Notes: generated by a model not told the origin, from the sequence alone. A stretch of 64,000 nucleotides of DNA from Takakia lepidozioides (GCA_030704615.1 CM060734.1:45214042-45278041), one strand, 5' to 3'. Positions 23,919 to 36,000 are shown, numbered from the stretch's first letter. Program-made: numbers and translations.

Positions 23919-24114
23919 TTAGAACCTGGAATGGAAATGAAAACAAAAATTTCACATGATACTCGGTCTATTGAATAGACTCCACAAGGTCTATGCAACT
24001 AGGTCTATACTATTGGTAAGTCTACACAACACGGTCCACTCATTGGGGTCTACATATCGTGGTATGCATAAGGCTTGAGGACGATCTGAAGAGTAGGGTT
24101 TAGGCTGGTTATAA

Positions 24115-24476
24115 GGTACATTGGAACAGAGATGTAAGGGGTGTGAAGAAGTGTAGATTAGATAAATTAGATAGATAAGATAAAAAATAAGATTATATAA
24201 AGATAGAATGGGATGAAGATAGCAAGATTAGATAAATTGGAACACATATGTAAGGGTGTGAATAAGATTAGAATAAGATCAGAGAGATTAAGTTAGAAGA
24301 GATTAGATAAATTAGATAGATAGATCAGATAACTCAAGAGAAGAATAAGATTAGATAAAAATATAATTGGATTAAGATATAATAAGATTAGATAAATTGG
24401 AACGGGGCTGTAAGGGTATGAAGGGTGTAAACAAGTTTAAAAAAAATTAGATATATTAGATTAGATTAGATAAAAT
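24115..24476. repeat. GATA/GATTAGATAAAT-rich degenerate tandem repeat
   Basis: Units begin TTGGAAC...TGTAAGGG near 24120, 24238 and 24398, followed by runs of GATTAGATAAATTAGATAGAT. Period is irregular, about 117-160 bp. No coding signal. Confidence 0.75.
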
Positions 24477-24479
24477 GTT

Positions 24480-27400
24480 GCCTCTGCTCCCGCTCATCTG
24501 ACTCGAGAATCTCATGGAGCTCTGAGCTCCCCTTGTGTTGGCAAATCTCCGGTGGAGGGTGATGATTCTGAGGTTAATTGGCATCACCGCAAGCTCAGCC
24601 TTCCCAGATCCAAGGCTCACCTGGACTGTGGACATGCTTCTTAAGTTGGCTCTTTTGATCAGCTTCACTGTTCTATCCTCAGAGGCTTTTAAGCTTTTGG
24701 TAGGTAGAACAGGCTATCTTCAACCTTGAGTTGAGGCCTTTCTTCCTTTTTATCTCTCTTCTTGTTTTCATGTTAACTAGTTGCTATCAGTATGCTTTAC
24801 TCTTCTCTCTTCAGGCTTCAACTTCCAGCTCTTATTGTCCTCAGTGCCAGGAGGCAGTCCTTTGCTTTGGGGTCTGCCGACAGAAATTTGATCGCAAATG
24901 CGCCATATAGATTGTTTGGCTAGTGGCACGAATGCTTTGTATGTGTTGGATGTTTGACAACAATTTTATATATCCTCACTATGCTGGTTGAATGGCAGGG
25001 GATTCCGGTTGATTTTGTGGGGTGGGCTGCATCGTACGTGGGATGTGGGTTGTTATCATTCAGAGTTGTGGGTAGCAATGACCTTTTTGCTTTTAGGTTT
25101 TGTCAGTCATGCTTCTGGAAAGGTCGGCAAGATGTAGTAGAGATAGGCTAATTGGGGGGAGTGGGGTGGGTTTCTTGGAATGCTTGTCTTCAAAATGGGC
25201 ATATCACGAAAGGGCGATGCGTTACTGTCAATTTGCTCGCACATGCATAACCTGCGGCCTTCAACCCTAAGTGCCCAAGCGGCCCATTCTGGGTCGGTTG
25301 GGTTTGCTTAACTAGCCATAACTTCATGTGGTTAAGGCTGATTGGGCATTTTTGGGGCTCAATCGAGAGAAAATCGGGTCCCCCTTCATATGGCATTGGC
25401 CAATTGGTCAATGCCTGAAGGGGTATGGGTCTGGACCAATTGGAAGGGGGCACACTCAGCTTTTTGAGGCCAATTTGGCCCTCCTAACCTGCCTAAGTTG
25501 CTGACATGGCAACTGCGGTCAGGTTAGGGTGACTGAAAGATACCCCATAAAAGTTAGGGTGGCACGCTTCCCCAAACCCCTTGATTGCCCGGCAGGGGCA
25601 TGGCGTCTGGCGCAGGTCTGGGCATTCTCGGGCCTGGGCCCTAGCCTGAATCAACGGCGATGGCAGCTCCGGCCAACGCCATGCAGGGCGGGCTGGAGGG
25701 AGTGCAGCCACGATGGCGGGGCTCGAGAAAAAACGCCACGAGGGGTGGGCCAAACCTAGGGGGGGGGTTGAGAGGGTTGAGAGTGGAGTGGCCCCCCATG
25801 AAAGCAGGGCCGGGTACCCAGAGGAGCTCCCAAACCCCGTGCCCTTCTTGGCTATGGCTCCAAATATCCTAAGCCTGCAGGCTATAACATAGGTGTGCCA
25901 TTTGAAGTCTTGGGCAGGGAACCTAAAGATGTGAGGGCAATTACCGATTAGTCCCAAACCTGTTTTGGGATCTCATATGGATTTTCGTGACACTTCAACC
26001 GGAGGGGTTAGGAATTGAACGGCTGAATTTGTTTGTATAATTTTAGGAAGAGATATTTTGACCCCCCCATTCGTCACTACAAAAGGAGCCAACTTGAGAA
26101 CATTTCAGAAAAAACTGAAAAATTATGAGGATGTGTGTTATCAGGTGTGGTACAACATTCTTGAGACTCTCAAAAAAAGAGAAATTAAAACTGCCCAAAT
26201 ACGAGCAAAAAACTGATTTTTTTGGCACCTATTTCTTAGTGAAGAGTTTTTTTTGTCCCCACTCTACACTTCATAATCTTCTGATCTGGCAGTTGGAATT
26301 TGATGAAACTTTTTGTGGCAGGAGGTGGGGTAGGTGGGAAGTAATTCCAACGGTCCGTTTTACAGGGACATAGAGATTTCCCAAATAAAAATGTTTTTGT
26401 GGGCCAGGGTCATGTTTTTCCACGAGAGGGTGAAAATGAGTCTGGGCACTTAACGGTTAATGGGGAGAAATTTTCTGGAAAAGACTGATGCATCACTTCG
26501 TGATACGGTTCTAATGTAATAATAATTGGGCAATATATAGTCGATTTGCTCTATTGTTCCTCCAGATCAGAGGGGCCACCCAATTAATATAAATAAACGG
26601 CGGTAACGTAATACGAAATGTTGCCGGCACTAGAAAAGACATGCCGTTACTGGATATCTAATGATATCTATCCAAATACCTATCCCCGTTCTCTCTTCTT
26701 CGGAGTTTAGCTTCGCCACTTGGTAACTTTGGGAGGACCAAAAATAGAAAGACTAAGTGAAAAAAAAAGTGAAGGGGATAGAGGGGGGAAGAGCTCCGCT
26801 CGTATGGTGAAGCCTTACTAAGGGCGTAGCCGGAGGGCTGAAAAAGAAAGATTTGGGCGGGTTCAATCCCCGCTTAGTTCTGGGCCTATTTTCATGAATT
26901 GGAGTGAGAGAGAGAGAGAGACACATAGGCAGTTCACAGTTGGGAGTCGGGTCAGAATAGAACAAACCCTACATGCTGTGGGTGGCTTTGGGGCAGCCCA
27001 ATCGACGGACTCCCCGTAGAAACATAAGGAATAGATGATGTGGCCCCGACAACAGCTCCCGGAAATGTCTGCTGGTACAAGTAATTTGGAGGCAGATGGG
27101 CTCCAAAACACTTGGACCCACTCGGGCCTCGAAAGGATCATGTAGCATCCTTTGGCAATTTGGCATGAAATGTTTTGTATGCTTGCACACCTTCCAATAA
27201 GATATGACTGTAGGTGCGGAGGACCCAACAAAATTCAACCCCATACTGCAATTTGTTGGTCAAACCGGACATTGCAAGTTTTTCAAATCGCCCACCCAAA
27301 AAAAACCCCACCAAAACATTATAATCTTTGAAAATTTGATGGTAAATCTTCTTTACTTGTTACATGGATGTGTGTTGGTAGGTAGTGCGGTTATTTAAAT

Positions 27401-28073
27401 TCTCTCTAATATTCGGCGGTTACCTATCCGGTTATACATAAATATGACCGGCGGAGGTGAAAAATGAAGTAACCGGTCCAGTTAGGAACCGGCGAATGTC
27501 AGGCTAGCAAAGAACCTTTTAAATAACCGCCCAATACCAGTGGTTATTTGATGAACACCCCCTGTTATTTGAGGTTTTTGCAAGTAACCGTAACCACAGG
27601 TTATATCTAGCCATAAAAATTATAATAACTGCAACCGCAGGTTAATGGTTTCCTAAAATTTGAAGCAACCCGAACCGCCGGTTATGAAAAAATCAAATAA
27701 CCGCCCAACGCTTGTAGCAACACATTTGTAAGGGTTCACATTTCTGGATGTAATATGGTAGTGGGTAGCTTAGTTTTACTGTCCAGGGGTAAGAAATTAA
27801 AGGGCGAAGTAACTCTATCTGTAGGAAGTTAAGCCTGGTTAAAGTTTGTAAGTAAAGTGAAAATAAAGTAAAGTTCGTTTAACCTCCAGAAAAGAAAGAA
27901 AAGAAAAGAAAAGAAAGTTCAGAAACAGATTACAAGTCCTCTTGTAAACACGTGTGCCCTAATTCAGCTCTTGCTTTCTTGTGTCGGCTTGCGTCTTGCC
28001 AAGGATTGCACGGCACAGCTTTGGCCTGACTAGAGTCGGAGGGAGCAACCCCACTTTTCAATTCCATCCTGCT
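24480..28073. other. Long intergenic stretch, no confident gene
   Basis: Frames at 24535-24729 and 24954-25151 have no known domain. 25490-25960 is GC-rich with frames open on both strands, a composition effect. 26840-26875 contains a tRNA T-arm-like GCGGGTTCAATCCCCGC, but no complete cloverleaf can be drawn, so it is at most a tRNA relic or SINE head. 27390-27720 repeats GGTTAT/ATAACCG motifs. 27820-27925 is A/G-rich DNA just upstream of the SmF gene. Confidence 0.4.
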
Positions 28074-28901
28074 ATGGCGGTAAGTGTTGTGACGTCATTT
28101 TGTTGCTGTTTAGGAAACAGTGAAAGAGTCTTATATGTTAAGTGTTAAGGAAATCTCACTGTGGTTTTGGCGTGCAGACGGTGCCTGTCAACCCGAAGCC
28201 TTTCTTGAATGATTTGACCGGGAAGCCTGTCATTGTGAAGCTCAAGTGGGGAATGGAGTACAAAGGTTTGATTTTCTCTCAAACTTTTACTCGATATTGT
28301 AGAATATTTGAAGGAGTTTCCAAAACCCCATTACTTTCCTAAACCCTAATGCTGGTTGGGGTGGGGTTGTTGCAAATACAGGATATCTTGTGTCAGTGGA
28401 CTCATACATGAATCTGCAGGTAAGTGCGAATTCCCTTTCCTTATTTCCTTTCTTGGAGTTACTGCCCAGTATATTACTTGGTTGTAGTGTAAAATCAGAT
28501 TTCCTGTTTTCAGTCTGGAAAAGATTTGAGTGGACCCTCGTTCTGATGAAATGCCACAATGGTGTACCATGGCAGTTAGCAAGCACGGAGGAGTTTGTGG
28601 ATGGATCATTCACCGGGAATCTGGGGGAGGTTCTTATAAGGTAAGCGGATGCCTTTCTTACCTGAGGTAGCATGCAAAGCTACCGTGTTGGCAAGCTCTA
28701 GGGTGCAGACTGCTACTGATTTTGGAAGGTATGAACCCAAAGTATTTCACAAAGTCTGCATGATGCAGCAGTTGCATGAGATTTCCTTAGAAGTGAGGCC
28801 CTGGAAGTGACCTTGTTGTCTGTTGATGGTGCAGATGTAATAATGTGCTGTACCTGCGTGGTGTCCCTGAAGATGAAGATGCTGTGGAGGAGGAAGAATA
28901 A
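28074..28901 (+). CDS. SmF: Small nuclear ribonucleoprotein SmF, 5 exons
   Basis: SmF is one of the seven Sm proteins that form the ring on U1, U2, U4 and U5 snRNAs in pre-mRNA splicing. Exons are 28074-28079, 28178-28265, 28382-28419, 28576-28640 and 28835-28901. They total 264 nt for 87 residues, the normal SmF length, with consistent phases and GT-AG sites. The Sm fold is complete. The N-terminus reads [20 protein letters not shown], followed by the Sm1 strand region ([13 protein letters not shown]) and Sm2 ([16 protein letters not shown]), with an acidic tail. The first exon holds only Met-Ala, an easily missed 6-base exon, chosen because the ATG is followed at once by GTAAGT and the phase fits. 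The gene stands alone between repeats. Confidence 0.95.
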
Positions 28902-29119
28902 GGTCCTCCTTCCTCCCTCTTCTGGGAGGATACTTTTTGGCTCTTTTAAGCAGCATCAATTTATTACTTGATCTAGTTTTCTGAACTGTTTTTTCACACA
29001 CCAGACCACAGTAGCTCCGTTTGATGAAGGAATCTGATGATAAAGCATCAATATCTTCAAATGAGATAGGAATTCCTAGATCTTGGATGTCTAAAACTGT
29101 ATACCCACACAACACTTTT

Positions 29120-30240
29120 TAAATTGCCTGGTCATCTCCTTTCAATCAGAAAGAGCATGGAGAAGAAAGAATGTCCTTGTAAGACTTTGTTTATCGTAGC
29201 CTTGTCCCCATGCCCAGTTTGAGCAGAACATCCCATGATGTAAACTAGTGGTTGGGGCCTGATTTCCTCTGGAAAGCCCTTCACACAAGCATCAATTTGA
29301 TGTGTGTGATCTGCCCAGCAGCTGTAGGCTCAGCCTCGAAATTTTTGAAAGTTGGTGAACAGAGGTGCATGGACTACATTCTTGATGCATCTGAAGAGGG
29401 TCCGAACTTTCTGATGAGAATACCCCAGACATTGCATCAAAAGTGGATATTGTTTTCAGGCTGCCCACACATCCGGCATTGACAACCTCCATTACCTCTC
29501 TGCATCTGTTATTGTTCAAAGGTAGACTCCTCACCATGAGTCTAAAACTCAGTCTACTGCCGAGGGAAGGTAGGTATGGAAAAGAGAGAATGTCGTCATA
29601 AGATGTTTTCCCGCTGCCCATGGGAAAGAGAATGTACTCATATGATGTTGGCCATAGCCTTGTGGCCGTAAACCCTGTGCCCAGTTCGGGCGAAACAAAA
29701 GGGAACAGAAACTACCTTCTGTGAGGGGCTCACTACGGTAGTGTGACTTTGATAAAGACAATTAGTTCAGGTTTTCCAGATATCCTTTAGAAAGCCCTTC
29801 ACACAGGCATCACCTTGATGTGTGTGAGCTGCCCAGCGAGAGGGCCAGGGCTGTAGGCTGAGCCTCCAGATTTTGAAATCTGGATCATCCTGAAGAGGGT
29901 CACTCTCTGGTGAGAATATCCCGGACAATGTATCAGAAAATGGATAGTCTTCAGGGCGACCGCACATCCGGTTATTACAATCTCCTCTTCATCTTGGTAT
30001 CTGTTTATTGTTCAAAGGTAGGCTTCCCTCCATGAGTTTAAATTTCTCTAGTGCCGAGGGTAGGTAGGCCTCCAAATCATCCTTAAGGTCCTCGCCGGTG
30101 TCACAGACTGGAAACAAGCTCAGGCAAGTTTTGTGCCTAACTTCATTGTCATCGGACAGTCTTTGGGCATCAGACATGGCTTTGGACACAACCCCCTCCA
30201 GTTCAGCTTCATCAAGGAGGCTCAATTCTTACTGTAATTT
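29120..30240 (-). pseudogene. Two decayed LINE 3'-end copies in tandem
   Basis: The minus-strand frames at 29292-29621 and 29767-30225 both resemble the C-terminal part of the LINE at 30.3-31.9 kb, including the segment RLSFRLMVRSLPLNN compared with RLKFKLRAGSLPLNS. Each copy ends in the same tail motif, with ACGACGTCTTATGAGTAC-like sequence near 29600 and AAGACTTTGTTTATCG-like sequence near 29180. Frames are broken repeatedly. With the larger copy to the right they form three same-facing LINE 3' ends in a row. Confidence 0.7.
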
Positions 30241-30302
30241 ATATACTTGAAAATGTCTTCTACCCTTTTGCACCAAACCCATCCGCAAACATAGGAGCTG
30301 GC

Positions 30303-31890
30303 CTACAGAAAAGAATGTACTCATAAGACGTTGTTTGCCACAGCCTTGTGGCCCCCTACAGAAAAGATTGTACTCATAAGACGTCGTTTGCTGTAGCCTT
30401 GTGGCCATTGACCCTGCGCCCAGTTTGAGCGGAAACAAAAGGGACAGAACCTACCTCTGTCAGGGGCTGACGTTGGTAGTAAGACTTACCTTCATATATA
30501 GAATTAATCCGGGTTTTCCAGATATCCTCTAGAAATCCCTTCACACAAGCATCAATCTGTTGTGTGTGATTTGCCCAAAAACTAGGCCTCAGAAGGGCTT
30601 TTGGCTCAGCCTCGAGACTTTCAAAGTTGGTAAACAGAGGTACAGGCACAATTCCCTTGATAGATTTGAAGAGAGCGTCTCTTTGGTGAGAGAACCCCGG
30701 CCAGTGTATCAGAAAATGAATACTGTTTTCAGGTTGCCCACGCAACGGGCAATTGCGCTCTCCCTTTCCTCTCTGCTTCTGTTTGCTGTTCAAAGGTAGG
30801 CTTCCTGCCCTGAGTTTAAATTTCAGTCTAGTGCCAAGAGTGGGTAGACCCTTGAGGTCATGCAAGATGTCCTCCCCCATGTCACTGACTGGAAACAAGT
30901 TCAGGGAAGTTTTCTGCCTAACTTCATTTTCATCAGACAATCTCATGGCAACAGACATGGCTTTGGACACGACAGCCTCTAAGTCAGATTTATCTAGCAG
31001 GGTCAAGACTTGCGGTTCCAGGTCCAGGTCCAGGTCCTTGAGAATCTCTTCTACTCTCTTCTGCCAGGACTTAGCCAGTTTGACAGGGTGGTCCTGCTTC
31101 CAAGATACAGAGTCGATTAACTTAGGATATCTGGTGTTGGACATATGTTGCAACTGACCCCACCATCTGACCTTGAATTCATCTCGTCGGGAGCTTAAGG
31201 ACGGAATGCCAAACTCACCCCGAACAGCCACATTGGCTGTTTTGGAGCATGCTGACATACACTCCTTAAGCACCCCCACTTGAATGGATTCTAGAGACTT
31301 AGCCTGGTTGGAGTTATCAACCCATATTGCAGATCCGTACTCCAAGGCAGGTCTAATAACGCGACAAAGCATGGTTTTCTTAACCTCAGAGTTGACCCCT
31401 CTGCAGTGGAAAAATTTAGTGAGCCCCAGAGCTTTGCCCTTGCCAGTTTGAACAACTTTCCGGATATGTGCATCCCAATTACAATTTGAGGAAAACTCAA
31501 CGCCCAGGTAAGTGTAGGAAGGGAAGACCGGGATCTCTTGGCTACCCCACTGCCACTTAAGATCACTTCCTCCCTCTCCTCTGTCGTTGAATGCTACCAC
31601 TGCACATTTGCTGACATTAGCCTATAGCCCCCAAAGATCAAAGTATCTCTTCGCGCAATCAATCAACTCCTGGAGATTGGTTGGAGTCTCCCCTATGCCT
31701 GCGAAGTCATCTGCAAACATAAGGGCTGGTATGGTGGTATCACCCACCCTTAACCCAAATCCCTCACTTTCCACATCCTCGAGTAGTTGATTGATGAAAA
31801 CATCGAAGAGCAGAGGGGAGAGAGTACATCCTTGAGCTACACCTTGGTCTATGTCAAAGAAGTTGGACTTCTGTCTGTTAAAGTTGATTG
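30303..31890 (-). pseudogene. LINE ORF2 3' half: reverse transcriptase palm to C-terminus
   Basis: Reading leftwards from 31890, the frame has RT motifs QGVAQGCTLSPLLF and ALMFADDFAG (catalytic FADD near 31715), with one in-frame stop near 31625. A long C-terminal domain then runs 31600-30374. The expected CCHC near the end is degenerate (CPLRGQPENSIHFLIHWP). The 3' end carries two copies of a 56-bp tail unit at 30303-30415. There is no endonuclease and no 5' RT. The missing 5' half of the same ORF lies at 32.67-35.15 kb in the opposite direction, breaking at the same codon. Confidence 0.85.
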
Positions 31891-32358
31891 TTCAGCTTCT
31901 CCTGTGGTAATTTGGGCAATTGGCCTGGCGTCCTTGATGTTTGACTAGTTGGTGACTGAACTTGGGGTTCCGTTGAGTTGTCATGTTGATGACAAGTTTA
32001 CTTATTGGAATAGGAGGTTTCTCTAAAAGGCAGTGAGTTTCAAACTGTAGTTTTGCAACTTGAACGAGGGAACTGCGCTGACAGGATATGGACTAAATAC
32101 TCAAAGAAGCTTCAATTGAGCAGCACCTATGGCTTGAATTGAAATGAAGTTTGTTAGTGAGCTCATTATGAATGGTATTGGATGTTTGCTGCAATGCACA
32201 TCAAAACTACAGCTGAACCTGGAACTAACTGTTGTGAGGGGAAGCATCAGGACCACTCCGTGGTATGCAGAACAAGTGCACTAAATGTAACTGCATACAT
32301 CGAAGTATTCCAACAGAGATGCAGTGAAGGAGACCAAGCCATCCATACAGTAAACAAC

Positions 32359-32577
32359 TGATCCGTATATACGATAAGATAGCCCTGGACCCTAGGCCTG
32401 AATCTAGGACAGATTGAAAGATTCCTGAAAAATCCCAGGCCCGGGTCCAAGTCTCACTTGCAGGTTCCCTTACGTTCCCATAGGATACCCAGGCCTGTGG
32501 GTTTTTGAGGAATAAAACCTTGAGACATTGCATGTCTGGGCTATGGAATCTTTCAATGTATGGCTCTTTTTCCATTC
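32359..32577 (+). repeat. Direct repeat copy 1 flanking the inverted LINE half
   Basis: Begins TGATCCGTATATACGATAAG and ends AATGTATGGCTCTTTTTCCA. The same sequence, with a few insertions, occurs at 35490-35753. It may be LINE 5' UTR, or a separate short interspersed element. Confidence 0.8.
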
Positions 32578-32668
32578 GTGGGTCTGAATTCTCCTGCTCG
32601 TGCTCACATGGAAGTCTTCTTGCCCTCTCTCACTCTCTCTCTCTCTTTTCTGTAGGGTTTTCCTCAAG

Positions 32669-32996
32669 GTTTACACAAGACGAGCAAATTCTATACACGG
32701 GGTAATTGTCCCCAAGCTGTCAGATGGACAATCTATCCCTAAGTGTGCAGAGCCTGAACGTCCTGTAACTGAAGGTTTTGGTACTCTGAATGGTTTACCA
32801 ATCCTCAAAGTCTACACAAGACGAGCAAAATCTATACACGGGTTAATTGTCCCCAAGCAGTCAGACGGACAATCTGTCCCTAAGTGTGCGGAGCCTATAC
32901 GTCGTGTAACTGAAGGATTTGGTACCCTGAATGGTTTACCAATTCTCAAAGTTTACACAAGACGAGCAAAATCTACACACGGGGTAACTGTCCCCC
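32669..32996 (+). repeat. In-frame 141-bp (47-codon) tandem repeat at the LINE 5' end
   Basis: Units start at 32669, 32810 and 32951. The first two are full 47-codon units and the third partial. Each reads VYTRRA, then S-I/T-H-G, then VPK...SDGQS, CAEP and FGTLNGLPILK. The frame (32600-33139) stays open across all units and runs into the endonuclease start (LWLGTFNFSGLTNQRKQLEV) before an in-frame stop. The repeat could be a coding linker before the endonuclease or promoter-like monomers as in some LINE 5' UTRs. Confidence 0.85.
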
Positions 32997-35150
32997 CTTT
33001 GCAGAACGGTTGGCCATCCAGGAGCAATCACAAGCTACCTAGACGACAAACAATTCATATGCAAAGGGCTGGCTTGTGGCTAGGCACTTTCAATTTCTCA
33101 GGGTTGACTAATCAAAGGAAACAACTCGAAGTGGCATAAGTTCTTCAGGCCAATAACATTCAGATTTGTGCTGGTCAGGAGACATGGGAAACACAGGATA
33201 TTGGTTGGAGATATGAATGGGTATAAGTGGACGGGTAAGATGTGTACTCTCAAGGCCGCCTCTGCCAAACGCGGCCAAAAAGGGGTTGGATTCTTTGTCT
33301 GCGATTTCTTGTTTGATAATTGTGAAATTATCAACAAGGGTTTGAGGTATGAGCATACTATCTGGCTAAAACTGAATCTGAAGGGCGTGAATACGAAGGA
33401 CCTCTTTGTGGGTTGTGTATACATGCCCACAGAGGGGACCCTTAGTGTTGACGCAGACAAAGCCTTCGAAGATGTAAAGCTGGACTGTGCTTCATTCCTT
33501 GCCAAAGGTCAGGTGGTTCTATTGGGTGACTTCAATGCCCGGGTGGGCAAAGGTCTCCATCAGGACAATATCATTGGGCCTTTTGGTGAGGACAAGCTGA
33601 ATTCTAATGGCAGACGGTTAATTAACTGTCTGGAAGAGCTTCAGCTTTTGACCTTGAATAACAGGACAAGAGGTGACCAAGTGCAGTGGACTCGTGAGAA
33701 ATCCCAAACTGGGGAATGTTGCATTGTGGACTATATCATAATGGACAAAAATTTGTTTCCCCAGTGTGCCAATGTGTTGATCGACAGAACTGATATTGGT
33801 ACCTCCGACCACTTCCTGGTTTGGACTGAGATCAAAAGGTGTTTTCCCAACACCAAGAGATCTGTGAAACGTTCGATTCGGAAGTGGCGCATAGAAAAGT
33901 TCCATAATGAGGAGGTCAAGGCTGAGTATGTCCAGGCCTTGCAAGAGGCTCTCCCTCATTTTGTCCAATCGCTCCAAGAACTTCAGTCTCGCTCTGACAA
34001 CGCAAGAAATGAAGTCGAAAGAGCAGTGGACTCTTGGGAGAGTTTCGTTTCCTCTGTGGCTGACAAGATCTTTGGGAGGAAACTAATTGTCTGCAGTAGA
34101 GCTGTTAATTGGTGGACCAATGAGATTAAACTCAAGATAGCTGAGAGATGAGCCCTCTATAAAGAGTGCTGCAATTTGAAAACCAACAGAGAATTGTGGG
34201 CGAGGTACTACCAGCTCCGTAAAGATATCAATCAGCTTGTTAGGTCTCAGAAGAAATTATACTGGGACAAGTTATACAGTGAAATAAACTCAAACCACCA
34301 TGGTGGTAATGACAAGAAATTCTGGTTGGCCCTTCAACGTTTGTACAAGCCGAAAAATGGTCAGCAAGTACAAGCGCTGAAGACTACTAAAGGTGCAGTG
34401 GTGACTTCATCGGTTGACATTGTCAAAACCTTTGAAACTCACTACAGTATCCTTGGCAGAACTTCTAGGTCTAACAGTGAGGGGTCTTCTGCTGAATGGA
34501 GGGACACAGTTGGAAAAACTGTTCCTATGATGCAAAACAGCCCTGATGAACTGGAGTATATTTCAATGGCTTATAAGGCTCCCATTAGTTCTTCTGAGAT
34601 TTGTGGAAGCAATTGAACATTTAAACGGATATAAAGCTGGTGGACCTGATGGTATAGTCAACAAGCTTATCAAGCACGGTGGCGATCCCATGATAGAGGC
34701 CCTAGTTCTCCTCTTTAACCTAACCCTTTTGCCGGCGACAGGGGGTCATTGTCAATCTATACAAGAAGGGTGACAGAGAAGAACCGGGGAACTACCGTGG
34801 CGTCACGCTCCTCAATGCTGTTGGCAAGACATTCTGCAGAGTTAGAAGTTACTCGTCTCGAGGTTGATCTGGAGTCTAGAGGTTGTTTCCACGAAGGCCA
34901 AGCTGGCTTTCGGCGAAACAGGGGCTGTGTGGATCATATCTTCACTCTAAGCCAGATTATCCAGGGAAGGAAAAAAGAAGGGAAACCCACTTATGTTTTT
35001 TTCCTGGATGTCAAAAAGGCTTATGACACAGCGTGGAGAGATGGCCTATGGTTCCGCCTCTGGTCTTGTGGGATCAAGGGAAAGATGTAGAGAGTTGTCC
35101 ACAACTTGTATGCTCACACCAAAAGCTGTGTCACTGTCAACCCAATCAAC
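32669..35150 (+). pseudogene. LINE 5' half: AP-type endonuclease and start of reverse transcriptase, inverted relative to the 3' half
   Basis: An apurinic endonuclease domain spans about 33070-33830, with VVLLGDFNARVG near 33510 and IGTSDHFLVWTEI near 33790, the Asp/Asn and SDH motifs of LINE endonucleases. A linker (34140-34620) is followed by RT segments: EPGNYRGVTLLN near 34775, QAGFRRNRGCVDHIF near 34900 and TYVFFLDVKKAYDT (RT motif A, catalytic Asp) near 34995. Frameshifts or stops occur near 33140, 34150, 34615, 34745, 34830 and 35088. Recognisable LINE sequence stops at about 35150, just before the RT motif that begins the oppositely oriented 3' half at 31890. Confidence 0.88.
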
Positions 35151-35489
35151 CCTTAAAGATGGAGATGATGGTGAGATACCGCAGCACAAATTTCGCAGCA
35201 CAATACTTGAAACCGTTCTAAGTCTGCTAACTCCAAATTTTTGTTGTAATTGCTGCAGTTCTTCCCTTCCAACTTCCACAGATAGCAAAAATGGAACAAT
35301 AGTAACTCCACAAATCCGAAGTCAAGTCCAAAAAACAAGTATTTAATGAAGAGGGGAGAAAACAGCCTATCACTATCACCCTCTGCCTGTTTGTTTCAAA
35401 TCGGGGTCGACGAATCGGCACCTTGCTCCATCTCCACAAGCAGCCGGAGAGCCTCATGCCTTAAATCCGAATCATCGATCAAATCCAAT

Positions 35490-35753
35490 TGATCCGTATA
35501 TACGATAAGATGGCCCTGGACCCTAGGCTATAGAATCATTTTTAGGAATCTGTCCTCGGGCATGGGATATTTCAGGAATCTTTCTAGCCTGGTCCAAGTC
35601 TCACTTACAGGCCACAAAATGTTCCCTTACGTTCCCATAGGACCCAGGCCTGTGGGTTTTTGAGAAATAAAACCCCGACACATTGCATGTCCCGGGCTAT
35701 GGAATATTGTCCCGGGCTTTGGAATCTTTCAATGTATGGCTCTTTTTCCATTC
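35490..35753 (+). repeat. Direct repeat copy 2 flanking the inverted LINE half
   Basis: Matches 32359-32577 from TGATCCGTATATACGATAAG to TGTATGGCTCTTTTTCCATT, with two small insertions, one of them a local duplication of TCCCGGGCT at about 35687 and 35709. It sits about 340 bp beyond the LINE breakpoint. Confidence 0.8.
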
Positions 35754-35865
35754 CCTACCGACTCTTACACTTCCCAACCAAGCAATACCACCTAACATGT
35801 CTACCAAGGACTGTGGCATCCCCGTCCCACAGAAGAAAAGGAAGCAACCACCTGTGTGTCATGAA

Positions 35866-36000
35866 GAAATGAAATGAAACATTCTCCATGACATCCACGG
35901 AAAGCTCAAGGAGCTTGTGGGACAAGAGAAAGCATGAAATAAGAAAGAGAGAGGGGCACAAGAGAAAGGAGAATGCCCAGATTGCAAGTCTCAACTTGGA
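35866..36000 (-). mobile_element. LINE/SINE 3'-tail relic, minus strand
   Basis: The reverse complement reads TTGTCCCACAAGCTCCTTGA, then GCTTTCCGTGGATGTCATGG, then ATTTC repeats. This follows the 3' UTR and tail of the LINE at 1-1072 almost unit by unit. No coding part is left. Confidence 0.6.

Noticed and set aside
25493-25957. Overlapping long frames on both strands near 25.5-25.9 kb
   Set aside because: GC-rich composition lowers stop frequency; no domain on either strand.
26816-26880. Possible tRNA gene (T-arm-like GCGGGTTCAATCCCCGC)
   Set aside because: No matching acceptor stem or anticodon arm could be drawn at the right spacing; at most a relic.
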